Part shown: one piece after another, positions 41,901 through 50,107 of the stretch
Layout: each line of letters begins with the position of its first letter
How positions within the stretch are numbered: position 1 is the stretch's first letter
Source of the DNA: Bacteroidota bacterium
GTDB taxonomy: Bacteria; Bacteroidota; Bacteroidia; 2-12-FULL-35-15
Reading direction: 5' to 3'
DNA: 64,000 nucleotides
Assembly (NCBI GenBank): GCA_025963725.1
Contig: JAOQAE010000005.1
Coordinates: forward strand, 62,001-126,000
Made by a program: the position numbers and the translations under genes
The notes under the pieces: model-generated
Seen by the model: only the letters and a program-made list of their open reading frames with translations
Told to the model about the DNA's origin: nothing
Database searches by the model: none

Positions 41901-44550
41901 GCAGCGGATGTGCAACTCCAACATAAGTGGCAATATCAGAAGGCCCGCTTACACCAAGACGGCTCGCATTATTCGGCTTATAATTCCCCCAGCGATCGTA
42001 GGCTTTGATGTTGTATTGCGGATTTTCTGCCGGATTATTTTCATGGTAATCAAAAATGTACGGCGTTAATCGTGCTTTGTTTGAATTCTGATAACTGAAA
42101 TATATTTTCTTCAGCGTAAGCTTTCCTGCAGAAGCGCTGCGAGTGACAGAAACGTTCGGAATGTTTCCGCACAGCTCATAACTATATTCAAAATGCACAC
42201 ATTTAACCGGCAGCGCAGATGAACCATTGATCCGGAGGTCCTGCTTTGAAAATAAGGCAATGCTATCCAGCCTTTGCATTCTCTTGGAGTCCGAGGCATC
42301 GTAGCCGCCATTTTCACCCTTCACTCCGAGTCCATCCTGCCGGTTCGACTTGTAAAATACAGCTACATAGTTTTTAGTCACCACCGAATCGAGGTACCAG
42401 AGTTCTTTCTCACCATAGATATAATTTGCCTTATCATCCTGCAGGTCAGATTTTAACCCTTCTGTATAGGTTGCCTTTTCATACTCATAAGGCACCCGCC
42501 ATTTGTAATTAGGGCCAGGGGGCTTTTTATAAACAAAACGCGTATAGCTACCATAATCATTATCGCTGGGCCCCCGAACATTATCCGCATCAATGTAGTC
42601 AGCTGATAGTACAGAAGTGAGCAGGTAAGAATGTGCATAGGCCGGTGTAGTGGTGGCACTGAAATAATTGTCGACCCCGCGTGTATTATTTTTTGTATTA
42701 TCTACATCTGCATAATATCCGATCAAGCCCTCGGTTGCTTCCTTATAACTGTTACTGTTCAGGTTTGAAGAAACAGATAAAGGATTTGTGCTTCCTACAG
42801 AAAAGGTCACTTCTTTCTGTGTTGTATTGTAGGCAGCAATTCCATAAACATAACGGGTGCCATCAGTCCCTAAGGTTGTCACTTCAGCTATATGGGAAGG
42901 CCTCGCAGAATAAGTGTTACTTACGGGCTGAACAGCAAAAGCATTGTAATCCAACCGCTTCAGGTAGGAAAATACCTGTGAGCGCTTATCCCTCTTTGTT
43001 CGTTTGATAGGGCCCATGCTGCGCAACGGATGTTCATACTTGCCGCTGATATCGAGGGGAGGCATAGTCAACCTGTCGGCCCCGGCACTACTATAGAATG
43101 CTGTATCCGAATCAATGGACTTTTCATTAGCTTCCTTGAAATAAACGCTTTCGTAATCGGGATTACTGCCAAACTGGCTATATCTTAATGAACTTTCCGC
43201 ATTATTATTATCCTTCCACTTTCCTGAACGGCCATTTACATCGGTGACGCCGATATTGGTCCCGAAGTGAACCCAACCTCCCAAACCAACCTCAACTGTT
43301 AAAGCAGCATCGTCATTTGTGGTATAACCGGCCGGATCAAAAACATGGCCTACATCACTCCTGAATGGCCTATAACTTCCTCCCACGCCCTGTCCGCAAA
43401 CACTATAAGTATCGTATGTAAAATTCGTAATAGGAAGAAAGGCGGTATTCTCTGTAAACGTACCATCCTTTTCGCGGTTAAAATCCATTAATGCATTATC
43501 ATTACTTTCACCGTTCTGTGAATACATATAGCCATAGGCCTGATTTGTGATCGTAGTTTTTGCCAGCTTCTGGCTTGAAAAGAAGCCCGATAACCCCACT
43601 TTGAAAGTGCTACCGTATAATTCCCCTCCCAATGAAAAATTACCTGAAAAGCCATGATTTTTCATTGACATCGTGATATTTGGTGTATAAGTGGGCATAC
43701 CCAAATCAAATGTTCCCGATACATTGACCGTCCCATTTTGAAGGCTGCCGCTGCCTCCGCTCCTTCCGCTGAGGTAGCTGCCCATTTTCCTTGTAGCTGG
43801 GTTTGATATAGAAGCACTAATCGTAAATTGCTTCATACCCGCCCGTGAATTGATAGAAGTTCCAATAGACAATGAGCTCTTACTTTCTTTTTCCGTTTCC
43901 TTATTTGCCATTCGCTGAAATGAAACCGACGGTTGTATAGTCAGTCCATCATCACTGGAGGAATTTAAGCCGAGACTTGCAGAAGCACCACTGGCCCCCT
44001 TGCTCCATATCCCATGCGATAAACTTATCCCCTGGGAGATAGACGGGCCCGTATAGTTGTTATAGTTAAAACCCTGTGTAATATCTACGGGTATCGGAAA
44101 TCCGTAAATCTCTGCATTCAACATCAGTCCTACTCCCCAGGTCTTGTTGGGCTTTATATTCAACTCCTTTGTCACCACATCCCCCGAAAAATCATCCGGC
44201 AATCCGCGCATGTTCCGGTTCACCACCCCGGGATTGATATTCCAGCCAAGCCCTACCCAGCTTGCTTCCTGGTCCATTGTGATCCCGCCGTGATACGCGA
44301 TGTTGATCGGGTAGCCTTCCACATCCAGCAATGGAATGTTGTAATTGAAATCACCGGTGGACAGGTCTACCATGTCCGATGTTCCCACCGGCTCAAATGA
44401 CTGTACTTCCGGCTGCCCCGGCCCGCCGGTAAGCGCGAATACCTGCGTTGGATAGGTTACCTCTGCAAGGATGGCAACCGTAAGCAGGAGAGAAACCATT
44501 CTCTTGCATGCATTTCTCAGTTTTACTTTTTGTTTCTTGTTCATGCTCAT
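38944..44550 (-). CDS. Giant SpvB-like exported protein (Rhs/Tc shell partner)
   Basis: A 1,868-residue exported protein. A long signal (KRMVSLLLTVAILAEVTYPT, starting MSMNKKQK) is followed by the Bacteroidota SpvB-like N-terminus: SFEPVGTSDMVDLSTGDFNY, YPINIAYHGGITMDQEASWV and LGWNINPGVVNRNMRGLPDD. The long middle is strand-rich with RHS-like spacing. The last ~60 residues look like a PKD/Ig domain (APYSYDWKIVSG, EVKVSITDSKGC). It has no recognisable toxin domain. In Tc toxins an SpvB/TcB protein and an Rhs/TcC protein form a hollow shell; here the two giants sit in one operon, so a similar pairing is suggested, not shown. Confidence 0.75.
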   Translation of the reverse strand: MSMNKKQKVKLRNACKRMVSLLLTVAILAEVTYPTQVFALTGGPGQPEVQSFEPVGTSDMVDLSTGDFNYNIPLLDVEGYPINIAYHGGITMDQEASWVGLGWNINPGVVNRNMRGLPDDFSGDVVTKELNIKPNKTWGVGLMLNAEIYGFPIPVDITQGFNYNNYTGPSISQGISLSHGIWSKGASGASASLGLNSSSDDGLTIQPSVSFQRMANKETEKESKSSLSIGTSINSRAGMKQFTISASISNPATRKMGSYLSGRSGGSGSLQNGTVNVSGTFDLGMPTYTPNITMSMKNHGFSGNFSLGGELYGSTFKVGLSGFFSSQKLAKTTITNQAYGYMYSQNGESNDNALMDFNREKDGTFTENTAFLPITNFTYDTYSVCGQGVGGSYRPFRSDVGHVFDPAGYTTNDDAALTVEVGLGGWVHFGTNIGVTDVNGRSGKWKDNNNAESSLRYSQFGSNPDYESVYFKEANEKSIDSDTAFYSSAGADRLTMPPLDISGKYEHPLRSMGPIKRTKRDKRSQVFSYLKRLDYNAFAVQPVSNTYSARPSHIAEVTTLGTDGTRYVYGIAAYNTTQKEVTFSVGSTNPLSVSSNLNSNSYKEATEGLIGYYADVDNTKNNTRGVDNYFSATTTPAYAHSYLLTSVLSADYIDADNVRGPSDNDYGSYTRFVYKKPPGPNYKWRVPYEYEKATYTEGLKSDLQDDKANYIYGEKELWYLDSVVTKNYVAVFYKSNRQDGLGVKGENGGYDASDSKRMQRLDSIALFSKQDLRINGSSALPVKCVHFEYSYELCGNIPNVSVTRSASAGKLTLKKIYFSYQNSNKARLTPYIFDYHENNPAENPQYNIKAYDRWGNYKPNNASRLGVSGPSDIATYVGVAHPLPPAEFPYVEQDTTANTYAAVWSLKEIQLPSGGKIKITYEADDYAYVQNQPAMQMFRIANYGNDPSDATNYIDISSGNGKFYFKLQEGVSDIGKYIIGITDLYFRCLTKIRDVGGYNHLEYVSGYGTLGGFGTEGAYGWIRLRDINLRDDDLGTDVNPVVKTAIQFSRLYMPKKVWTKDITTSYSQATNTENSSGLSASILNALVNSDFTKNIKDAITGPDEILYITTALGGYEVGRSIVPQKSWIRLNNPNSHKYGGGARVKKIEMSDEWGKMTGNDPETANYGQEYTYTLPNGSSSGVASYEPLPGGDENPYRQPVYTTVKKRATPDERSYQELPIGECFYPSPNVCYSMVTVKNLQRDNVTRHATGKVVHEFYTAKDFPTITSRTNLVHKRGKDSPFSLFSMLKFNVRDYLTAAQGFMIEQNDMHGKPKSQKVYQEGLSTPISSIEYKYKMESYSGGANKLSNKCTVIEKNGNVSVKRIGEFFDMVADFREDKTTTNSAKIQLNLDVIPGGPIPISVPMPWPSISNEKTRFRSATTTKVIQRFGILEETVATDLGSVVATKNLAYDGETGEVLLTATTTNYNDVVYNLRYPAWWYYESMGPAYQNIGFEIGAVFNLSGVCSSGTSNLASYFREGDEVSLSSNIGNIMGWVTAVTSNSVTVVKKDGTPVSGAYRMKVLRSGQRNMTTVDMATLTTLTNPLGALKGNAYENVLQAAAVEFSNSRKTFCDCETTPGSAIPYTSNDYITGKKGSWRPLRSYTHLTGRSHSNYDNNTNIRKDGVFTSYTPFYKWVAGKWDLEPDNWTYVSEVTAFNTIGEELENKDALGRYSSATFGYNQSMALSVAANSMQKEQAFDGFEDYTFRPCADSHFRIDSVQPVTTDAHTGRYSLKVSGGAPKTFSRQLAETCEDVTRCRLIMTVTEVSSSVYNIGSSLGTAPYSYDWKIVSGSPSVSITTAGIRINGTGCEVKVSITDSKGCITTQTIKH

Positions 44551-45209
44551 ACTCCGGATATAGAAGGTAAATCAATAAGTTGCTTTGGCCTGTAACTGTA
44601 CTTTATATAGCCTTTGTGAAACAAGGCATCATTGTAAACTATCGTGAACTCCTTGTCGCGGCTGAATTTCTCATTATCAAAGGCCAGCATCACTGTTGCG
44701 TACGGCGCTATTTCGTAGATCCTTTCAAAATGGAACAATCCCGGATACAGCGTATCTTTTCCCTGCACGAGAAAGAGGTCCTTCTCCATCCTGAACGACA
44801 TGTACCCGATCCTGTCGTTATACTCCGCCGCAGAGCCAAGCTCGTATTTCAGCAGCTCGCCTGAGCTTTTCGGGATGGAGATCCTGAAATTGAAATAGCT
44901 CATGGCAGCATAATGTGTGCTTGCTTTTTCCAGCTCTTCTTTTGTGTAATCCGTGCCTTTTAATTCGAGGCAAGCCATGTATTGAGAAGGCATATAAGAC
45001 AGGTTGTAGCTGATATCGCTCATCTCTTTTGCCTTCACAAGCCCGTGCGTGGCATCCGCCGTCCACAGCATGAATTCATCCAGGGGCATAGATTCGCCGG
45101 TATGCTGAAGCACGGGTGCATCGCCCGAAGACGGATGCAGCTCCTCATTTTGGGTGCAGCCGGCTAACAGGAGCGCTGCGAAAAACAGTGTATAAAAATG
45201 CTTATTCAA
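44547..45209 (-). CDS. Operon lipoprotein of unknown function
   Basis: I place the start at the TTG at 45209, giving 220 residues with a clean lipoprotein signal (NKHFYTLFFAALLLAGCTQN); the frame is open to 45317, but that part overlaps the OmpH-like gene. The mature part includes MPLDEFMLWTADATHGLV and a strand-rich C-terminal half (FRISIPKSSGELLKYELG, YATVMLAFDNEKFS, GYIKYSYRP). No family is recognised. It overlaps the upstream stop by eight bases and the downstream start by four, so it is translationally coupled on both sides. It may anchor the large proteins to the outer membrane (inference). Confidence 0.6.
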   Translation of the reverse strand: MNKHFYTLFFAALLLAGCTQNEELHPSSGDAPVLQHTGESMPLDEFMLWTADATHGLVKAKEMSDISYNLSYMPSQYMACLELKGTDYTKEELEKASTHYAAMSYFNFRISIPKSSGELLKYELGSAAEYNDRIGYMSFRMEKDLFLVQGKDTLYPGLFHFERIYEIAPYATVMLAFDNEKFSRDKEFTIVYNDALFHKGYIKYSYRPKQLIDLPSISGV

Positions 45210-45720
45210 GTCCTTTGTATTTATTATTAATGTATGTGATAACCTCGTCTGAAATGTTATACTCCTCGGCGGCAAACATGATAGAGCCGTTGCCCTCCGT
45301 GCCGTAAATAAAATCATAGTGATGCTGCTTTCCGTAATCGATAAGGTACTGGCTCATTTGTCCGAGGATCTGTTTGTCGTATTCACTGCTCAGCGCTGCA
45401 TTATCCTCTTCCAGCTGATCCTTTGTGTGAAAGAACTCCTGCCTCCGGAGGTCAAACTCTTCCGTAAGCTCCTTGTTCTGCGGATCTTTTCTCAGCCTGC
45501 CGGATAATACCTGCAGGTTAAACGAAAGCGTATCTATTTTTCCTTTCCTGATCAGCTCTGTCTTTTTATATTTCTCCTGCATTTCCTTTTTCATCTCAAA
45601 GCTGTTAAACACCTTCGGGATGTCGACAAAGGCAACCTTTGTGGCAAAGCAAAAATGATAAACGGTAACAGGCAGCACTGCCAGCGCAAGCATAAGTATT
45701 GCTATATAGATCTTCTTCAT
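45202..45720 (-). CDS. OmpH/Skp family periplasmic chaperone
   Basis: A 172-residue protein with an N-terminal membrane or signal segment (MKKIYIAILMLALAVLPVTV) followed by the Skp pattern: TKVAFVDIPKVFNSFEMKKE, a long coiled coil (residues ~45-120, QEKYKKTELIRKGKIDTLSF, RRQEFFHTKDQLEEDNAAL), and a C-terminal beta-capping region (HHYDFIYGTEGNGSIMFA, EEYNISDEVITYINN). Skp-type trimers hold unfolded outer-membrane or secreted proteins in a cavity. A dedicated copy inside this operon supports the idea that the operon builds an exported complex. Two-base gap to the upstream gene. Confidence 0.85.
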   Translation of the reverse strand: MKKIYIAILMLALAVLPVTVYHFCFATKVAFVDIPKVFNSFEMKKEMQEKYKKTELIRKGKIDTLSFNLQVLSGRLRKDPQNKELTEEFDLRRQEFFHTKDQLEEDNAALSSEYDKQILGQMSQYLIDYGKQHHYDFIYGTEGNGSIMFAAEEYNISDEVITYINNKYKGLE

Positions 45721-45722
45721 AA

Positions 45723-46835
45723 CTATCCCGGTAAATATATTTTGAGGTAAAATGTTTCTCTTTTTGCATTCTTGATCTCAAGCCTGTAATAGCCGGGCTT
45801 TAGTCCCGACAGCTCGAGGTCCAGCACAAACCTGTTATCGCCATTGTTTTTAATCGAAGTGGAATGCTTTTTATCTTCCTGGTCATTTGCAACCGGCACC
45901 GGCAGTTCCTTTCCTTTATCCGAAATGATGTATGCCTTCATTTCACCCTTCGCCTGGTATTCTTCAATGAACCTGAAATACACTTTCCCATTCACTGCAG
46001 TGTAAATGCTTCCATCGACCACCGGACGCAGGGCCACATATTTAATATCCTTTTCCTCAGGCTTTTTGCGTACCACAAATTCCCATGCTTCTGTTTTATT
46101 GATGATCACGCCATTGGCCATTTTCTGGATCTGCCATGCGTATTTTTTCCCCGGCGTCAGCTCTTTTGCATCGTATGGATATTGTATATTATGGCCGGTA
46201 AGATAATTCTGCGACATTACCGGCGTATTCACGGTAACTGCATTTTCAGGCCCCTGGCCGGCCTGCATCTCACTTACAACTATCCTGAACGATTCGCCCT
46301 GCCCTAAAACGCTGAAGGGCTCACTGTGCGTCCACATAAGCAAGGGCGTGAGGCTGTTCACCGTATCACCGTCATTTGGCGACACCAGGTAGAGATACTG
46401 ATTATAATCCGACACCACTTCATCACAATACTGATCGGCAGGTTCGGGGGACGACATCAGGATGAGATCGGTACAGATCCTAAAATTGCCGCTTGGCAAC
46501 GAACTCGTGGCTTTTATATATTGCGCCTGGTTACCATTCGAGTATTCCACGCTTGCGGCCCTTCTTGCAACATCATAGGCGGAATTAAGCCCATTGCGCA
46601 GCATGAAGGGAGCTGACCTTACGGAGAGGATCACCTCATTATTGAAGCTGTACAGCTTTGAAACAAGCTGTACCTGCTGTTCAGCGCCGTTATTCATAAT
46701 GGAAGCCGACAGCATATTATCCGGTGTAACATTATAAGCCATCAGCTGCATGCTGACGATGGCAACCTGTGCATTTATCCTTTCCTGCAGAAAGATCATA
46801 AAAGCTAAAACAATAACTAACCTGCTCTTTTTCAT
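45723..46835 (-). CDS. Exported Ig/Fn3-like protein of the Rhs operon
   Basis: A 370-residue exported protein (signal MKKSRLVIVLAFMIFLQERINAQ). Three beta-sandwich-like parts are visible: residues ~25-140 (AYNVTPDNMLSASIMNNG), an Fn3-like part at ~145-260 with LYLVSPNDGDTVNSLTPLLM and TPGKKYAWQIQK, and a C-terminal part ending in PGYYRLEIKNAKRETFYLKI. This resembles a family found next to barrel proteins in Bacteroidota; no formal name is claimed. It lies two bases from each neighbour in the operon, between the barrel protein and the Skp-like chaperone. It may be a periplasmic or surface accessory. Confidence 0.6.
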   Translation of the reverse strand: MKKSRLVIVLAFMIFLQERINAQVAIVSMQLMAYNVTPDNMLSASIMNNGAEQQVQLVSKLYSFNNEVILSVRSAPFMLRNGLNSAYDVARRAASVEYSNGNQAQYIKATSSLPSGNFRICTDLILMSSPEPADQYCDEVVSDYNQYLYLVSPNDGDTVNSLTPLLMWTHSEPFSVLGQGESFRIVVSEMQAGQGPENAVTVNTPVMSQNYLTGHNIQYPYDAKELTPGKKYAWQIQKMANGVIINKTEAWEFVVRKKPEEKDIKYVALRPVVDGSIYTAVNGKVYFRFIEEYQAKGEMKAYIISDKGKELPVPVANDQEDKKHSTSIKNNGDNRFVLDLELSGLKPGYYRLEIKNAKRETFYLKIYLPG

Positions 46836-46837
46836 TA

Positions 46838-49099
46838 TTAAAAGTTTAAAATGAATTTTGTATTACAGTAATAAGGGAATTTTTTCATCTGGCCGATCAT
46901 AAAGCTGCTGTAGTATTCACCTATGATTATTTTTTCTGCTTCCGTTTCCCAATAAAGCTCCTTATACAGCCGTATATCCGCTTTAGCGATAAAGCCATAC
47001 TGCATTTCAGTTCCTTTATTTAAGGCTACCTTCCCTCCTATCGAAAACCTGCTTTTTTGAGCTGTTTTATATGACAGCACTGCAGCTGCCAGATACACAT
47101 CACCCGCAGTATCGCTCAGATTGTTCTGGAACCATGAAAGATTAACGTTGCTGGAAATATTCTGATTCAGCTGGACCTGCTGGGAATAAGTGATGTTCTG
47201 AAAATCAATATTTATTGAATCCGCAGTAATGATATTCCGGCAATAGATGGCGCTGAACTGTGCATTCGACCGTTTAAAGCGCGGAGAATAGGTGATCATT
47301 GCGCTGGCAATATGGTTCCTGTCCTTAATGGTGAGCTCCTCGCTTTTAAGCTCGCGGAAAAGAGGCGTATAGTTCACCTGTATGTTTAGTTTCCTGCTCA
47401 GCTTCACATTAAGCATATTGTTTATGCTTTGCAATGTGTTCTTATAGGTATAGAGGTTAAGAAGATTATCGGATTCGTGACGGTATGTAATTGCATACCT
47501 GATCCGCTTATTGATAACCTGGTCGGCCTTGAGCTCATAGCGCACATTATCGGACCTTAAAAATCCGACCCCGAAGCTTTTAAAGAACGGATCGATCCAG
47601 CGAAGCGTGCCGGTGAGCTTTGTCCCGGTTTTTCTTATCTTAAAACTGATCCGGCTTAACATCGCGTACGAACGATAGGCGGATGTAATCTCATTGAATG
47701 CCGATCCTACCTGTGAGGTGCTGAGATCGCCTTCCCTGACAGAAGATTTCCCTATTACCAGGTCGGCGCTTAATTGTTCCGAGAACTTATACCTGGCATC
47801 AAGCTCCAATACAAGATTGCTTTCCTTCGCACCCGAAGCAGAGGATTCGGGGCTGGTATAAATATATCCCGACCGTCCCTTGCCCATTTCAAAGCCAATA
47901 TGAAGGTGGCTGTTTTCCAGGGTGCCCGGGCCCCCTTTCGCCACGAGCACTTTTCTGCCCGATGACAAATTATCAAAATCAAAATAATTATAAAGGTTCC
48001 TTGCACCCTGCACTATACCCTGGAGGGAGCCCGGATCATACAGCATATTGTTGACGGTTGTGCCATAGCTTATGCCCAGGAATTTATTGTCATTCAGATA
48101 TTCAACACTTACCCCCTGCAGGGGCACATTATTCACTAAGAATGTTGAATAGGAAGGATTGCATAAGCCGATCTCAAACTTCTTTATCCTGCTTAAAAGC
48201 TTGTCCTTTTTCGATGCATAAGGCCGGGAATACTCCTGCGGCTCGCTCTCTGCGGCCTTTAAGAGCGCTATTTCCTTCCTCAGAACTGCAATCACTTTGT
48301 TTACACTATCATAATGCCTGGTGTAATGCTCGAGCTCCCCGGCAATAGAATCGTTCTTATAAAAATCCCGGGACGGCCTGCTTAGCGCCCCTTGCGTGTT
48401 CCGCGTTGTATCAAATCCGGGTTTGTCATAACCAGGATAAGCGGGAATGGAATCTGCAGGGATATCATATCCCGGGGAATGGTTGTATGGGTTTTCCCGG
48501 ACAAATTTCAGGTATTCAATTTTTTGCAGGGTTCGTTGCTGCCCGGCCTGCAGCTTTGCCAGCGAATCGGCATTCATCATAGCCTGGCTATTCAGTTTTT
48601 TTGACAGCTGTTCTTTATACCGCGGAGCGCAATAGCTTAATTTGAAATAATTATTAAGCCCGATCGTATTTTTTATGCTTGTATAAAAGAAGGTGAATTC
48701 CAGCGGGACATCAAGCGCCATGAAAGACACGCGGCCTTCTGTCCTGAAGCCGCCGGAAGGAAGTTCGGCAACCACAAAAGGAAGGATGCCATACTCATAT
48801 CCGGCAGAGATAGTTCCATGAGGGTCGATACTCATGAGCTTCTCTTTGATCACATCACCAGAAGGCTTCCGGGCCTTAATGCTATCAGCATCCAGGCCGT
48901 GCTTTATTTTCTTTGGGGAAAGATCTATCGGCATATTATTTACAAGGGGTGTTTTTGTATTCAATTTTGTATTCAATATAGAATCGTTACCCGGTATCGA
49001 ATCGTTCCGTAAATGCTGGGCAAAGGAATCCCGCGCAGCAGACAAGAATGATATCAATAGAATAGAAGCCACAATCCTATTTTTTATAAAAAATTGCAA
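46838..49099 (-). CDS. Outer-membrane beta-barrel protein, first gene of the Rhs operon
   Basis: A 753-residue exported protein starting at a TTG (49099; no in-frame ATG nearby) with signal VASILLISFLSAARDSFAQ. An N-terminal ~100-residue spacer is followed by strand-rich sequence (ISAGYEYGILPFVVAELPSG, RTEGRVSFMALDVPLEFTFF), a helical coiled-coil-like insert (~170-320) and then a long run of alternating strands to the end (FSIGGKVALNKGTEMQYGFI; terminal ...TKFILNF), which fits a barrel of 16 or more strands. It lacks a TonB box and plug. Sitting first in the operon, it is the natural candidate for the pore or anchor of the exported complex. Confidence 0.65.
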   Translation of the reverse strand: MQFFIKNRIVASILLISFLSAARDSFAQHLRNDSIPGNDSILNTKLNTKTPLVNNMPIDLSPKKIKHGLDADSIKARKPSGDVIKEKLMSIDPHGTISAGYEYGILPFVVAELPSGGFRTEGRVSFMALDVPLEFTFFYTSIKNTIGLNNYFKLSYCAPRYKEQLSKKLNSQAMMNADSLAKLQAGQQRTLQKIEYLKFVRENPYNHSPGYDIPADSIPAYPGYDKPGFDTTRNTQGALSRPSRDFYKNDSIAGELEHYTRHYDSVNKVIAVLRKEIALLKAAESEPQEYSRPYASKKDKLLSRIKKFEIGLCNPSYSTFLVNNVPLQGVSVEYLNDNKFLGISYGTTVNNMLYDPGSLQGIVQGARNLYNYFDFDNLSSGRKVLVAKGGPGTLENSHLHIGFEMGKGRSGYIYTSPESSASGAKESNLVLELDARYKFSEQLSADLVIGKSSVREGDLSTSQVGSAFNEITSAYRSYAMLSRISFKIRKTGTKLTGTLRWIDPFFKSFGVGFLRSDNVRYELKADQVINKRIRYAITYRHESDNLLNLYTYKNTLQSINNMLNVKLSRKLNIQVNYTPLFRELKSEELTIKDRNHIASAMITYSPRFKRSNAQFSAIYCRNIITADSINIDFQNITYSQQVQLNQNISSNVNLSWFQNNLSDTAGDVYLAAAVLSYKTAQKSRFSIGGKVALNKGTEMQYGFIAKADIRLYKELYWETEAEKIIIGEYYSSFMIGQMKKFPYYCNTKFILNF

Positions 49100-49148
49100 T
49101 GATGTCGTGTTTAAAAAGAAGGCAAGGCCTGAGTATGTTCTGTAAAAT

Positions 49149-49156
49149 CAAAACTA
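49149..49156 (-). promoter_or_regulatory. Likely -7 element of the Rhs operon promoter
   Basis: On the minus strand the sequence reads TAGTTTTG, an exact match to TAnnTTTG, about 50 bases upstream of the barrel gene start. The -33 region around 49177-49180 is a poor match to TTTG, as expected for a promoter that needs an activator. Confidence 0.55.
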
Positions 49157-49183
49157 TTTCAAAAGCCGGTCAACCGCAATCGC

Positions 49184-49220
49184 ATAAATACCCATTTAAA
49201 AATTTGGGTATAAATACCCA
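49184..49220. promoter_or_regulatory. Triple TACCC-type half-sites, probable response-regulator operator
   Basis: ATAAATACCCA occurs at 49184-49194 and again at 49210-49220, and GGGTAT (the reverse complement of ATACCC) lies at 49206-49211. Thus ATACCC ... GGGTAT AA ATACCC forms direct and inverted half-sites. TACCCAT fits the NarL-type heptamer TACYYMT. The block ends just upstream of the -33 region of the minus-strand promoter. Another palindromic ACCCGGGT lies at 49268-49275, nearer the regulator gene. Confidence 0.6.
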
Positions 49221-49367
49221 GTTCTCAGCAGCTAAAAAACCGAAAGCAGCTGACTTACAAGCTACTAACCCGGGTAGAATTTCAGGGGTGATTTGTCCAT
49301 GGATAGAAAGCGTGTTATGCTGAACTTTGTTTTTTAAGTAAACACACACAGCTACTCCATCATTTTA

Positions 49368-50039
49368 ATGAGAAAAGATCAAACACGAACCCCCGACAGG
49401 AGAAGTTCCATCAGGGTTGCCATTGCCGACAATCAGACAATCTTCAGAAAAGGGATGAGCTCTCTTTTGAATGAAACGGAGACCGTAAAAGTGGTGTCGG
49501 AAAGCAATAATGGGAGGGAGCTCCTACTTAAAGTCAAAAAAGAGGAGCCGGATGTTATTCTCCTGGACGCTAATATGCCGGTTATGTGCGGTATAGAAAC
49601 AACAGCAAATCTTAAAAAATTACATCCGGAAGTAAAAGTGCTTGTGTTATCGGCATTCAATGACAGGAAGCAGATCATCCGGCTGATCAAAAACGGGGCA
49701 CATGGCTTTTTATTGAAAGACACAAGCATAGAAAATGTGCTGGAAGGGATCTATGCTGTGATGAACAACGGCTATTATTTGAATAAAATGATGTCGGAGG
49801 CTATGTTCAATGTAAACAAGGTTCCCCTGAGCCCTTCATCCAAAGGCATTTTATCAATCCGTGAAATAGAGATCATTAAGCTGTTGTCGCAGGAAATGAA
49901 AAATGCGGAGATCGCAGATAAGCTATTTATTAATATCAGGACGGTTCATCGCCACCGCGAAAATATCAGGATCAAAATAAATGTAAAAAACGTAAGCGGT
50001 ATTGTAATGTATGCGATCAAGAATAACCTTCTCGATTGA
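49368..50039 (+). CDS. NarL/LuxR-family two-component response regulator
   Basis: A 223-residue regulator with an N-terminal receiver (RVAIADNQTIFRKGMSSLL; phospho-acceptor Asp in VILLDANMPVM; Lys in HGFLLKDTS) and a C-terminal LuxR-type helix-turn-helix (LSIREIEIIKLLSQEMKNAE, IADKLFINIRTVHRHRENIR). No histidine kinase lies nearby, so its partner is encoded elsewhere. It is divergent from the giant Rhs operon, and NarL-like half-sites lie between the two, making it the best candidate regulator. The LuxR-type domain here has the NarL-typical T-V-H-x-H-R recognition helix. Confidence 0.92.
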   Translation: MRKDQTRTPDRRSSIRVAIADNQTIFRKGMSSLLNETETVKVVSESNNGRELLLKVKKEEPDVILLDANMPVMCGIETTANLKKLHPEVKVLVLSAFNDRKQIIRLIKNGAHGFLLKDTSIENVLEGIYAVMNNGYYLNKMMSEAMFNVNKVPLSPSSKGILSIREIEIIKLLSQEMKNAEIADKLFINIRTVHRHRENIRIKINVKNVSGIVMYAIKNNLLD

Positions 50040-50107
50040 TCCAACGAATAGCGGCCGACGGATCCATCTCTTATTTTCCTATCTTTAATCGCTAAACACG
50101 ATTACAT

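Noticed and set aside
45210-45317. ATG at 45317 as start of the operon lipoprotein
   Set aside because: It lies inside the Skp-like gene and would put ~36 residues before the lipoprotein signal; the TTG at 45209 gives a clean signal.
23629-49099. Type VI secretion-type Rhs effector
   Set aside because: No PAAR, VgrG, Hcp or Tss genes occur; the giants carry signal peptides, which T6SS effectors do not.
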